Shown: positions 43,774 to 54,171 of the stretch, piece by piece
How positions within the stretch are numbered: the first letter of the stretch is position 1
How the letters are laid out: each line of letters starts with the position of its first letter
NCBI GenBank assembly: GCA_944470555.2
Contig: OX104131.1
Location: forward strand, 12,206,515 to 12,270,514
DNA: 64,000 bases
Direction: 5' to 3'
Source: Heterobilharzia americana
Taxonomy: Eukaryota; Platyhelminthes; Trematoda; Strigeidida; Schistosomatidae
Notes under the pieces: generated by a model
The model's input: the letters and a program-made list of their open reading frames with translations, nothing else
Database searches by the model: none
Told to the model about the DNA's origin: nothing
Translations under genes and position numbers: made by a program

Positions 43774-46692
43774 TTAAGATGAGGATAATGTGTGTATACA
43801 TCTGCGCCACTGACTTCGGTTCTGAGCCATATCACCTAGGGTCTCCAACCACTGGTTCCTCTTGTCCCGTGGACCCCAACCACCTAGTCTGCATCGTCCT
43901 ACATGGCTTAAACCAACAGTCAGAGACTTCATACATTGGTGCCATGTTTTAGTCTGGCCACCTCGGGCCTTTTTCCAGCCTGAACCCACCTCAGCCAACA
44001 TTGTGTGACGAGGCAATCGGTGACTAGGCATACGTAGTACGTGTCCCAACCATCTCAGTCGATGAAGGTTCACAACCTCGTCGACTGACTTACCTCTTCT
44101 CCCTAAAACTCTACACCTAACTTCTGCATTACTCACATGGTGACACCACGGAATACGTCCTATACTACGAAGGCAACGGTGGTCAAATACCTGTAACCTT
44201 CTCATGTCTTCCACTTTCAATGGCCATGTTTCACAGCCATACAGTAGAACAGAGCGGACTGCTGTGCAGTACACGCGACCCTTAATAGACAAACGAATAT
44301 CACGGCGGCGCCATAGGTGGCGCAAATTGGCAAAAGCCAATCGAGCCTTTTGTATCCGTGCAGAAATCTCATCGGCAACTAACCCACCGGAGTTGATCCT
44401 ACTTCCCAGGTAAGTGAAGTGGTCAACACACTCAACCACTTCACTCTCTATTGTTAACCGCGGTACCGCTGAAGACCAGTCCTGGAGCAAAAATTTGCAT
44501 TTGGGTGGTGAAAATCGCATCCCAAACATTCTCAAATTCCCACTCAAAGTGTTCAGAAGACTCTGCATCTTGTCAGCGTCTTCACCTAACAGGACTATGT
44601 CATCTGCATATTCTAGATCTAAGGAAAATTCACCTGTGATCCGGTCAACGTCTTTGTAATTAGGTGACGAGAGGGAAACCTCCATAAGAATATCTATGAT
44701 AAAATTAAATAAGAATGGGGATAGTGGGCATCCTTGACGGACACCACTTGATGAGTATAGCTCCCTGGACAACTCACCATAGGCTCTAACATGCCCACAA
44801 GTGTTCGAGTAGAGAGCTTTCAATAAGGTGATGTACTTACTAGGCACGCCTTTCAGTGACAGACACTGCCATAAGACTTCTCGATCAACGGAGTCAAATG
44901 CCGCCTTCAGGTCGAGAAATACAGCTATTGTCGGGCGTCTGTAAGCATGCCTATGTTCCAGGACCTGGCGCAGTGTGAATATTTGGTCGATACATCCACG
45001 GCCAGGTCTAAAGCCTGCCTGGTTTTCTCGGGCTTGCTGTTCCCGAGCTCCACTCAGGCGTCGGAGAATTATAGAACTTAGGATCTTAGACACTATGTTT
45101 GTCAGGCTGATTCCTCTGTGGTTATCACAAGAGGACTTCTCGCCTTTCTTGAAGACTGGGATGATCAGTGACTTAGACCAGTCGGAGGGGATCGTATTTG
45201 ATTCCCATATACTGGCTAACACTTCCGTTAGCCTGACTAAGAGAACTCTACCACCATTCTTGTATACCTCAGCAGGTAGTCCGTCTGGTCCTGCTGCCCT
45301 TCCCCGTTTCAGGCTACCTACCGCTTTCTCAACTTCTTCTAGTGTTGGGGGACCTGTCTCTATGTCCCATTCAGGGTCCGACTGGATAGCGGGCAGCGCA
45401 ATGGTGGCTGGAGGCCAGTTAAACTGTTCCTCAAAGTGTTCTGCCCATCGTCCCAGTCGCCTTCCCTGCGAGTGAATCGCCGATCCGTCCTTCTCCGCTA
45501 TAACCTCACTAACTGTTGTTGACCATTTCCCCCCAGTCTCCTTAATAAGTCTAAATAACTGTCTACTGTTACCGATCGCCGCTGCCTTTTCCATCTCTTT
45601 AGCCTTTGCTGCCCACCACTGTTCACGATCGTTGCGCAGACTTTTCGTCAGTTTATTTTTAAGTTGCGCTCGCTCTTCATTGTACTCAGAGCCTGCAGGG
45701 ATGCATTCACGTGCATCCATTAGTTTGGAAGAAGCTGCTGATATCCACTGGCTCTTTTTAGCCATTATCTTGGAGTCGGCTACAGTCTCCAGTGCTGCTT
45801 TTACAGTAGACTGAAGATGGCACCAAGCTTCTTCTGGATGAGTGACAGTCTTTTGTTCCGATAACTGCCTAGCCAACTTCTCACTGAACACGGCTTTGGT
45901 GTTTTCGTTGTCCAGCAGAACTCGTAGTGGTTTTGTTGCCAAATTTTTTCTACGTCCATTGAGACGCAGGCATATACGTGCTCGGACCAACGCATGATCG
46001 CTGTCCAAACACGTACTCCAGAAGGAGCGGCAGTCTTCCACCGATCCTCTCCAGCGATGACTAATAGCAATGTGGTCTATCTGTGTCCATCGCTGAGTCG
46101 AGCTCGGTGGACGCCAGGTCAGACAGTGCCTTTCTTTATGTCTGAAATTTGTGCTGGCTAAAAATAGGCGGTTATCTGAGCATAGTTGTAATAGGCGATC
46201 ACCGTTATCTGTACGTTCAGCTGGGATTCCGAAAGTGCCACCTAAGTGCCTTTCTGCCTCACTCAGTCTACCCACCTGTGCGTTGAGGTCACCTGCAACA
46301 ACCACTACGTCCGAACGTTTGGCTTTCGAGAGGAGGTTAGACAGTTTATGGTAGAACTCGTCCTTCACTTCATCCGAACTACAGTCAGTGGGTGCGTAAG
46401 CAGAGATTACAAAGAGACAACGGCGAGTCTCACTATTCCTTTTAGTTCTCACTGTGCCGTTCAGCCTCATAGCGCAGAGGCGACTATCAACTGGGATCCA
46501 GTCTAGTAGTGAGTTTTCTGCCCTGGTGCTTAATGCTATACCTACACCTGCAAGACCACGAGAGCTAGCTATCGAATCTCCAGAAACTCGAAGGGTGAAT
46601 TTTGCAGATTCACCAGATTGGTCAGGAGAGGTCAGGTGAATAACCACACTTGGGTCCTGTATGCGTGTCTCACAAACACAGCACACATCCAT
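43774..46692 (-). CDS. RTE endonuclease-reverse transcriptase, 972 codons open, N-terminus frameshifted
   Basis: The longest open frame in the window. The endonuclease holds DVCCVCETRIQD (residues 2-13), VVAGDLNAQVG (132-142), TQIDHIAIS (203-211) and DSDHALVRA (230-238). The reverse transcriptase has GRAAGPDGLPAEVY (464-477), NQAGFRPGRGCIDQI, FLDLKAAFDSVDR with the first catalytic Asp (about 592-604), GVRQGCPLSPFLFNFIIDIL (650-669) and LEYADDIVLL with the YADD box (about 693-702). A thumb and the C-terminal RTE tail end TLSSS. A single-base break near 46695 separates it from the true N-terminus (IGAFNVRTLRQIGQQASLAK), so the first 25-30 endonuclease residues are in another frame. Otherwise it looks able to work. 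It would nick DNA and copy its RNA at the nick. Confidence 0.92.
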   Translation of the reverse strand: MDVCCVCETRIQDPSVVIHLTSPDQSGESAKFTLRVSGDSIASSRGLAGVGIALSTRAENSLLDWIPVDSRLCAMRLNGTVRTKRNSETRRCLFVISAYAPTDCSSDEVKDEFYHKLSNLLSKAKRSDVVVVAGDLNAQVGRLSEAERHLGGTFGIPAERTDNGDRLLQLCSDNRLFLASTNFRHKERHCLTWRPPSSTQRWTQIDHIAISHRWRGSVEDCRSFWSTCLDSDHALVRARICLRLNGRRKNLATKPLRVLLDNENTKAVFSEKLARQLSEQKTVTHPEEAWCHLQSTVKAALETVADSKIMAKKSQWISAASSKLMDARECIPAGSEYNEERAQLKNKLTKSLRNDREQWWAAKAKEMEKAAAIGNSRQLFRLIKETGGKWSTTVSEVIAEKDGSAIHSQGRRLGRWAEHFEEQFNWPPATIALPAIQSDPEWDIETGPPTLEEVEKAVGSLKRGRAAGPDGLPAEVYKNGGRVLLVRLTEVLASIWESNTIPSDWSKSLIIPVFKKGEKSSCDNHRGISLTNIVSKILSSIILRRLSGAREQQARENQAGFRPGRGCIDQIFTLRQVLEHRHAYRRPTIAVFLDLKAAFDSVDREVLWQCLSLKGVPSKYITLLKALYSNTCGHVRAYGELSRELYSSSGVRQGCPLSPFLFNFIIDILMEVSLSSPNYKDVDRITGEFSLDLEYADDIVLLGEDADKMQSLLNTLSGNLRMFGMRFSPPKCKFLLQDWSSAVPRLTIESEVVECVDHFTYLGSRINSGGLVADEISARIQKARLAFANLRHLWRRRDIRLSIKGRVYCTAVRSVLLYGCETWPLKVEDMRRLQVFDHRCLRSIGRIPWCHHVSNAEVRCRVLGRRGKSVDEVVNLHRLRWLGHVLRMPSHRLPRHTMLAEVGSGWKKARGGQTKTWHQCMKSLTVGLSHVGRCRLGGWGPRDKRNQWLETLGDMAQNRSQWRRCIHTLSSS

Positions 46693-46694
46693 GC

Positions 46695-47062
46695 CCGAGT
46701 TGCTAGAGTCTTTGCCAACGAAGCCTGTTGGCCAATTTGACGGAGGGTGCGGACATTGAAGGCTCCAATATGTAATTTGGAGCGTGGTTTAAGGAGACCA
46801 GGGACACTGTTCTGTGGACTCAGATCGTTGTCGAAGGCTGCAGAGGTAGGAGAAATTGAAGATGATGCAGCATCATTAATTAAGAGACGTGAAGGAAGAT
46901 TAGAAGGTAATGATGGAGGAGGAGGATAGCAGTCAGAAGAAACTTGGGTGCTGACAGAGTTGTGAGGGCGGTTGACACTTCCCGGCTGCCCACACCGTGG
47001 AAGGCTATTTCTTCTTAAGGTACCTGAAAGAGATTTGTGTGACCGCAGAGCCCATCGGACAT
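46695..47062 (-). pseudogene. N-terminal part of the RTE protein, in another frame
   Basis: From about 47060 a frame runs without stop through NSLPRCGQPGSVN, a Pro/Ser-rich stretch (SDCYPPPPSLPSNL) and KLHIGAFNVRTLRQIG, the usual start of the RTE endonuclease, to the break near 46695. A further frame at 47302-47015 overlaps it upstream and may belong to the 5' region. Confidence 0.65.
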
Positions 47063-47523
47063 CTGCTTGAGGCCTGTCACACCCAGCCTTTTGAGTATGA
47101 TTATTTTGAATTTTTGTATTTTTGGGGCCGGATGAGCGAAAGGAAACGACAAGTGAACCAACACCGCCGGCCCGGCAGACCGTGGGGCGTGGTGGAGTGT
47201 GTTATTTTTGGGGCCGACCTTTTCTAACCCCCCCTTCCACTGAGAAGGCAGCATCAGCTTGGCACTGCTGGTCATCCAAGGGAAACACCTTACTGCTGTC
47301 ACACCCCATCCAGCTAGCAGCAGTACGACTTCGCCCTCAGACCCCCATCATAGTATAGCAATTTACACTATGACGGTAACTGCTTTTCGTCTAACCACTA
47401 CCCAACAGACCTTTCTGGTATGGTAGGACCTCGAGGGAACAAGCGTTCCACCAGCATAGCTCGTTGGGTCATTGTGATATGCAAGCCCGACCACCACGTC
47501 AAGGTAGCAGCTATCGGTCGGGC

Positions 47524-47800
47524 AGTTAAAGTACTCTCCGACCTCTTATGAAGACTAGACTGATTAGGAATTTTTCTACTTTTTCCTCTTCAGATGAATA
47601 AGGCTCTCTATTTGCTAATTAATATCCTTGATCTCTACCCTATGGAACTGTTCACTTTAGAAGATGCAATCAAAGCGCTTGAAAAAGATGGTCGAATCGC
47701 TTACGTCTGAAAATGTGTTTGTCACCGAGTTGTAAAACAATGGAACTCCCGGTGGAATTGGAAAATCAAAAAAACCTTGAACAATATATGGATTGACTAG
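47524..47800 (+). pseudogene. CR1 reverse transcriptase, right half of copy C
   Basis: It continues the interrupted thumb domain: VKVLSDLL (from AGTTAAAGTACTCTCC), RLD, FPLQMNKALYLLINIL, DLYPMELFTLEDA. After a stop comes the conserved end RVVKQWNSRWNWKIKKTLN. The join K-I-V-K-V-L-S-D across the insertion fits the CR1 order seen in copy A (GTKLVTVLSNMSYEERLD). Confidence 0.75.
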
Positions 47801-48035
47801 TAACTGCTCACACTACTATCTGGTCAGTAAATTCTTAGCTTACCTTATCTAAGTAAACGTTTGCCGGAGTATAAATCAATTTTTATATGATTGCTTTTTG
47901 CCAATAATCAAGTATATAAGCCTTTTGACTCACTTTGTATTGCATAAAATCGGAGTAATCAGGAACAGATAACTAGTAATTTATCAATGAGTTGTTTACA
48001 GTATGACCCTAAGTTAAAACACCTGAACACTAACA

Positions 48036-48351
48036 TTTCATTATCATCAAGATCAACATAGAACCAGGCAGTACTGCGTAACGGTTCAAGTTACCACACT
48101 TCATATCAGCACACCAAATAACAAGGCGATAAAATGGAAGATAAAGAGGGAAAGAAAAGTCGGTCAAAGGAAGTAGGAGTAGAAAGTGATAAGAGGGAGG
48201 AAGAACGAGATTAAGTATAGCGGTTAAGATGAGGATAATATGTGTATGCATCTGCACCACTGATACCGGTTCTCAGTCATATCCCTGCGGACCCCAACCA
48301 GCTAGTCTGCATCGCCCTAAACGGCTCTAACCAATAGTCAAGGACTTCATG
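48036..48351 (-). mobile_element. 5'-truncated RTE copy with CACTAACA duplication
   Basis: About 316 bp matching the last part of the RTE element above (43574-about 43930): same AACATAGRACCAGGCA, CAGCACA(T/C)CAA and TAAGATGAGGATAAT blocks and the end of the ORF. It is diverged, with small gaps. CACTAACA stands at 48028-48035 and 48352-48359, a likely target duplication. The 3' tail is degraded (TTTCATTATCATCAAG on the plus strand). 5' truncation is the usual result of incomplete reverse transcription. Confidence 0.75.
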
Positions 48352-48359
48352 CACTAACA

Positions 48360-48719
48360 GTTAGTTTCAAAGTAATTAGATGCTCGCTTTAGGTCATCAA
48401 CAGTAGGACACCGAAGAGTGTACTCATCGTCAATTGTTTTATGACTTGATTATTAATAAATAGGCCTCAGAAAGCTGAATCTCAGATTTCTAAATCCAGT
48501 TTCTAAGCACCTGTGGCAAATCTTAGTTTTTTATGATTTAACCTGCTAACCTACGATGAAAGTAATGATCACAACTTCCTGGCCACTGGCATATTCTCAT
48601 TTTTTGCATCAAACCCTTAATTTAGTTGAAAATAGCCTTACTTTTAATATGGAAACAGCACAAATACTTGAGCCCTCAACGAAATACCAGGATCATCAAC
48701 ACCGTTTATCTTTTACCTG
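48360..48719. other. no gene seen
   Basis: AT-rich sequence between the truncated RTE and the CR1 3' end. Confidence 0.45.
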
Positions 48720-51560
48720 CTTTACCTCATCTCGAATTCAGATTTGTTGTTTGAGGATAAGAGGCTGGGAGCCTATATTAATACTAACCAATAGAGTTAC
48801 GTGCTTGTCCGATCCCCTTCTGAACGAGTCAATGGACTATGCAGACACCACTTCTTTTGCGAGTCGGTTCCACGCGTTGACTACTCGACGCGAGAACCAG
48901 GACTCTGCGGAGACTATGTCCGTTCTCTGCTATTGTAGTCTCCTACTACGTCCTCTGAGGTGTTCCAACCTAGTGGGAAGGAAAAGAGAAAATAGATCAG
49001 GTCCGAAGTCATTTAGAATCCTGTATAGCATGATTAGGTCTCCCCTCTGTCTGCAATAGGACAAAGTGAAGAGGTTCAGCTTCTTAAGTCGGCCTTTATA
49101 GGTGACGCCAGCCATTGCAGGGATCATACAAGTGGCTGCCCTCTGAACTCCCCCTAAGTCTGCATCACCTTCCTGACAAGGATTAGCCGCCTGTGTACAG
49201 TTTTCTAATTTAGACATAACTAAGGATGAGTACAAGATGATGAACATGTCACCACTTACTTTCGTAAACGTTCTACGTAATGTCCAGAGTCCTAAAACTC
49301 CGAGCTGCTACCAATCGAAAGTGAGCCGCGGTTTTCAAGTCATAACTCACTGTGACTCCTAGGTCATTATGGGTCAGAACTGGCCAAAAGGAGTCCCATC
49401 AATATCGCAGGTGTTGTTGTGTGTGTGTGTGCAACCCAGGTGCATGCTCACACATTTACCTGCATCGATAAGCATCAGCCACTTCTCTGACTAGGCCAAC
49501 AAGCTGTTCAGGTCTGCCTGAAGCGCACGTATGTCCTCATCGTTCCTAATTTCCTGCCAGATTTTTACATCATCAGCGGAGAGAACCATAGGGGATTTTT
49601 GTGTTTGGCAGCTCATTTACGTAAAGGAGAAACAGTAGGGGATCCAGGACTGTGCCTTATGACACTCCACTCCTTACCAACTTCCAAGTGGAGAGTTGAG
49701 AATTGATCCTAACTCTTTGTCTCCTGCCAGCGAGGAACTATCTTATCAATGCAAAACAGACTGCCAGTGATTCCAAAACTTCCGTTTCCCGAGCAACCTG
49801 GAATGAGGTACTTTATCGAAAGCCTTACTGAAGTCAATGAAAATAACATCTACAGGTATCCTATCATCTTTAGACTTAACCCAACTTTCTCTGCCTGTAA
49901 AAAGGTTCATCAAGCAAGAGAAATCTCTACAAAAACCGTGCTGTGAATGAGACAATAGAGTGTTGTTATCTAGGCGGACTATGGTGGCCTTCTTGATCAC
50001 TCTTTCTAGGATTTTCACTACAGTACTAGTTAAACTTATCGGTCCGTAATTTGATGAGAGCTGCCTAGAACCTGCCTTGTGGACAGGTGTTACTGTGGCA
50101 TCCTTCCAGTCATAGGGGAGTGTGCCTCCACTGAGAGACAGTCTGAATATAGTAGTCAATGGGCCAGCTATATAGAGTGCAGGCTCTCTGAGCAGCCTTG
50201 GGTGCAGCTCATCTGGTCCCGTTGGTTGTTCTACATCGAGACTACTTAGTGTCCGATATACACTATTACCACCGACATCCACAGAGTTTATTCTGGTGGA
50301 TATCAATGCTCCTACTGTTGGATAAGTGTCCACAGAAGATTCCTGTGCGAAGACCTCAGCAAAGTATCCAGTAATTGCTTCTGCTTTTTCCTTTTCGTCC
50401 TCAACCAAACAGTCAGTTTTGGTCCCTTTGATTAGGGCGGTGTACCACGACACGTCTTATTTCTATGGTTCATATAGGAAAGTAACCTCTTCGGATGTTG
50501 CAATGCAGCCTGGGCAAGATGTGTTTCAAAGCATATTCGAGACCGGCGGATAGCAGCGATACATTTATTGCGAGCTTCTCTGCAATGCTTCACCACTTCG
50601 GGTGTACCGAAGTGGGTGGCAAGACTCCAACACTTTTTCTTACGTCGTAGCAAGATTCAGATTTCGTGGTTTATCCACGGAGAACGGTGTTTCCATCCCC
50701 TCTGGACAGTCCACGGAATGAACGCTTTGGTCACTCATGCGTATAACTGTTTGAAGGAGCACCACGCACCTTCAACCGAGGCTTCTGGGAAGACTGTCCA
50801 CTCCTCCGAAGAGGCTGCCAGGTTAATAGCTTCCATATTCGCTTTCCATATATTGGGTCTAGCTGGAGCAGCGGCCTTGTACAAGACGTCTGCTGTGAAT
50901 CTGAAGATGATCACGGCATGATCACTTTTATCAATGCGGGGTGCTGGGTGCCAGATGAACCATACATCATATGTGTGTGAGAGTAGCAAGTCTAGAACTG
51001 ATGGAGCATGCTGATGATTATATCTGGTCGGTGTCTCAATATGCTGTATCAGAGCTAAGGAAATTGATGTTTCCATTAACCTGGGGTCAAACGAATTACG
51101 TGGTGCTTTTGTTGTTAGTCTATCCCAGTCAACTGATGGTGCGTTGAAGTCCCCTACAACTAGACATCGGCATTTATCTGTCCCAAGGGTCAGCTCACTC
51201 AGGAGGAGGTCTGCTGTATTACAATCAGGGCTTTGATATATTACGATCATGTTAACATCTTGCCCCCGCATTTTAGTCGACAGTGCAGCATTTCACATGT
51301 CCCACTTTCATGTGCAACTATTTCTACGGCTCTTACAGTGTCGGTATTCCTAACGTGAAGGATGACACCACTGCCTTTGCATGCTGACCTATCACTTCTG
51401 AAGGGGAAGAATCGCCGTGAGTGTTTCAGTCACTAATCCAAGAACAGAACCGAGTTTCTGAGATAGAAATGATATTAGGGCTTTCATTGCTTTATCACAT
51501 TACTAAGCTCAGCCCACTTGTTTAGGAGACTACGTGCATTTGTATAGAAGACAACGGAAC
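48720..51560 (-). pseudogene. CR1 ORF2: endonuclease, reverse transcriptase, thumb, broken (copy D)
   Basis: The endonuclease opens with NARSLLNKWAELSNVIKQ (about 51550-51495). It continues in 51271-50735 with CRCLVVGDFNAPSVDWDRL, TPTRYNHQHAPSVLDLLLSH, SDHAVIIFRF and ARPNIWKANM. The linker is at 50653-50432. The reverse transcriptase (50453-49746) has GPDELHPRLL, LPYDWKDATVTPVHKAG, HGFCRDFSCLMNLF and VDVIFIDFSKAFDKVPHSRL. In broken frames follow GTVLDPLLFLLYVNELPN (about 49645-49595) and DDVKIWQEI. The thumb lies at 49247-48930 and ends RRVVNAWNRLAKEVVSA (about 48880-48830). A (CA)n run lies inside at about 49415-49435. It is better preserved than copy A but dead. No ORF1 is seen upstream, so it is probably 5' truncated. 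Confidence 0.87.
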
Positions 51561-52879
51561 TACTTAAATGAGTTTCCGTCCTATCCATAGAGGCTTCGGC
51601 ATCATTTGTTGCCGAAACCTCACTACACGAAAAAACACTGCTTTCAGATCTTGCTCTCCTGCTGCTAATGCATCATTCCGCCTTTGATACATTTTGACAC
51701 AGGACTAATTAGTCTTATAAAGTATAAACCGACTAAAAATCTAGTTAATCATTACAGATTTACACGAAAACAAGCAGGAACTCCTCGCTAAGACTAAGAG
51801 CAAAATGGTTATCCCAAACCTAAATCCTTGTCATGAGTATTTCCTAAGGTTATTGATATCAATAACCTTATTAAAAAACCTACAGTCAAACAACTAAAGC
51901 AGCCTTAATGCTTATTGGCTTCCCAAACTGACAAAGATGGGGATAAAATGGGAAAACGTGGGGGAAAACTAATGGTGATTAAATGGGGGGGGGGGGAATG
52001 GGGAAGTGCAACAAAACATCCCCATGATTTCCCTCTTTTTATCCACTTCGTCCCAACGTTTACCCCATTTTTGTCAGTTTGCGTTGATGGTATCAAGAAC
52101 AGCCGGAAGTATTCCAGCAATTTGTCCAAGTACACCACACTGTTTGATTTTATCAAATTTTATATTCAAAAGATTGATAATATATGAACGCAATATTACC
52201 CAGCCGGCAAACACTTTCAGTGCACTTTGACATTTTCGGGTATTTCCTGAAAATAACTTCGGACACGTCTCCAAAATAAATTAGCGCTGGTGGTATTACT
52301 GAATAGCAATGAACAATAATTCAATGACAAATACAAAGTATTACCACTGAATATCATTCACCAAGTGCCTACGTACAAAATCCCACAGTAATTAGTGGAA
52401 ACAATGTAGAAATCTTTACTATCTCTATTTATACTACAGACAGTTTTACCGCCTTGAATACTGGAGACCAATCACATCACAATATTTAACAGGTCGGAAG
52501 GTTATGATTGTAATGAATGCATTAAAACCACTTCTAAACCGGTAACCTTGTAACGGCCAGTTGTTGGTAAGTTTTCGTCTAGCCTGTAGATAATTACGTT
52601 GTTGCAGGAGGGCGAGCAGAGCAATGTGTTTGGTGGTGGCCCTGAGACTGTGGAAAAGACAAAAAGGAAGAGAAGAAAGGTGAGTCGAGGACTCAGCAAG
52701 AACATAAGATATACTCACATTTAATGATAAAAGATAACTGACAAACGGTAGAGCTGGACAAAGAAGAGGTGAGGCGGCCTAGAAATCGAGACTCCAAGGT
52801 GCATGAGTAGGATTTTGAGTGCGCTACAACCTCGCAAGACGATAAAGCGATTAGATAAATCTTAGATTCTGCGTCTATG
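51561..52879. other. no gene seen; G-rich segment with inverted repeat
   Basis: The segment 51930-52005 is G-rich on the plus strand with a run of 12 G (51985-51996). It lies inside an imperfect inverted repeat: CAAACTGACAAAGATGGGG near 51922-51940 and CCCCATTTTTGTCAGTTTG near 52061-52080. On the minus strand, TATAAATAG (52425-52433) follows an ATTGG motif about 40 bp upstream, which looks promoter-like. No coding sequence is recognised. Confidence 0.45.
52425..52433 (-). promoter_or_regulatory. TATA-like site on the minus strand
   Basis: TATAAATAG with GTGATTGGTCTCC about 40 bp upstream on the same strand. The TATA element equals that of the element 1 LTR, but the surrounding sequence does not match that LTR. 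No gene is seen downstream. Confidence 0.2.
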
Positions 52880-53245
52880 TGTTATTATTATTTGTATCTT
52901 CGGTTCCTAGAGGAACATGGGGCTTCATTAGCACGCCTCCATTACACTGTGTTCCCTGCAGTCTTCTGAACCTGGCTCCGTGACTGCCCACAAGCTTTCG
53001 TTTCTTCCTCACATGATCTAATCCACGTACCCTCAGGTCGGGTGCCCAACTCAGCGGTCCCACTTTGGATTCCACTAGAGCGCCTGGCTCATGATGTCCC
53101 CAGTCGATCTTCTCAGTGTACGCTCAATCAACCTCCACATTATTCTGCATATTTGTTGGGTGATAGCTCCTCGCTTGGTTCGTCGCCAGCCAACAAGAGT
53201 TCCGCGTTGCCTATTATTTCCGGCAATCCGATCTTCAGTATTGAG

Positions 53246-53379
53246 CCAGCGTAGGCAGTTGTTGATGAATATCTGTAGTTTGTTGGAATCACTGTATTCT
53301 TCAAAGGCCGAGCATCTCCGAGTTCGTTTCTATGAACCAGCGTAGGCAGTCGTTGATGAATATCTGTAGTTTGTTGGAA
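53246..53379 (-). repeat. 91 bp tandem duplication in the RTE
   Basis: A 43 bp segment (CCAGCGTAGGCAGT...TGTTGGAA) stands at 53246-53288 and 53337-53379, giving a 91 bp period. The inverted copy at 62 kb has this segment once. Confidence 0.8.
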
Positions 53380-54171
53380 AGGCTTTTCGTGACACGCAAA
53401 GTTTCTGAACCATATATCTGCACTGACTTGACAGTGGCGTTGAAAATCCGTATCTTGTTCTTTGTGCTGAGTGCAGTAGATTTCCACACTGGTTTCAGGC
53501 TAATGAAAGCCTGTCTTGCTTTTCCGATTCTGGTTTTGACATCCTCGTCTGTGTCGCCACCTTCTGTAGTTGAAACGATGCTACCAACGTGGTGGGTGAA
53601 AGAGACTATTTCCTTCAGGTTTCTCCCATTAATGGTGGCTGGTGCCTCTTGTTGTTGGTGCTGTTGTTCTTTGGGTACCTCCGTCACCTCCATCTTCTCC
53701 ACGTTCACTTAAAGTACCGTCTTCACTTCCACTTCTGTCAACTTGTTAGTTTTCGCCCGTAGATCTTCGAGTTTGTGCGACATTAGACATAGATCATCGT
53801 CGGCGAAATCCAAATCTTCTAGGGTCTTTTCATCGGTCCAGCCAGCTTATGCCCATCTTCTTGCTCCTCGTGGTTTGCTGCATGATCCAGTCCACCACGA
53901 TCATGAACATCATGGGTGATAGTAGGCGGCAGCCTTGTCTTACTCCCGTCTTCACTTCAAGGGCATCACTGAGCTTTTCATTGTGGACCACTTGGCACGG
54001 GGCGTTTTCATGTAGTTGTTGAATGAGGTTGATGAACGTTTGTGGCACTCCGTAGTGTTGAAGCAGCTGCCTGCCAAATCACTTCTCGTTTTATGCCGTC
54101 GTAGGCTATTCAAGGTCAGTGAAGTTGAGGTAAAGATCTAGTTGACTACCATTCAATACTCTGATCTATGA
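53284..54171. repeat. left arm of an 888 bp inverted repeat within RTE sequence
   Basis: Reverse complement of 61898-62785, with positions pairing to a constant sum of 116069 and only a few mismatches (for example IETNSE against IVTNSE). Outside this tract the two RTE copies are diverged or unrelated. Confidence 0.9.

Larger units (their letters stand above)
43574..47523 (-). mobile_element. RTE-clade LINE (SR2-like), full length with AGTTAA duplication
   Basis: The 3950 bp element is bounded by AGTTAA at 43568-43573 and 47524-47529 and interrupts a CR1 reverse transcriptase. Read on the minus strand it has a 5' region (47523-about 47060), a coding part in two frames, and a 3' region ending in a short (GAT)n repeat (43574-43595). 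Such a microsatellite-like tail instead of poly(A) is typical of RTE elements. The size fits the known schistosome SR2 element of about 3.9 kb; that name is from memory of the family and should be checked. Confidence 0.9.

Noticed and set aside
44204..46639. many plus-strand frames of 60-166 codons
   Set aside because: They are shadows of the 972-codon RTE frame on the minus strand.
46997..47358. frames on both strands at the RTE 5' end
   Set aside because: They lie in the 5' region of the RTE; none shows a domain. The minus-strand frame 47302-47015 may be part of the RTE leader.
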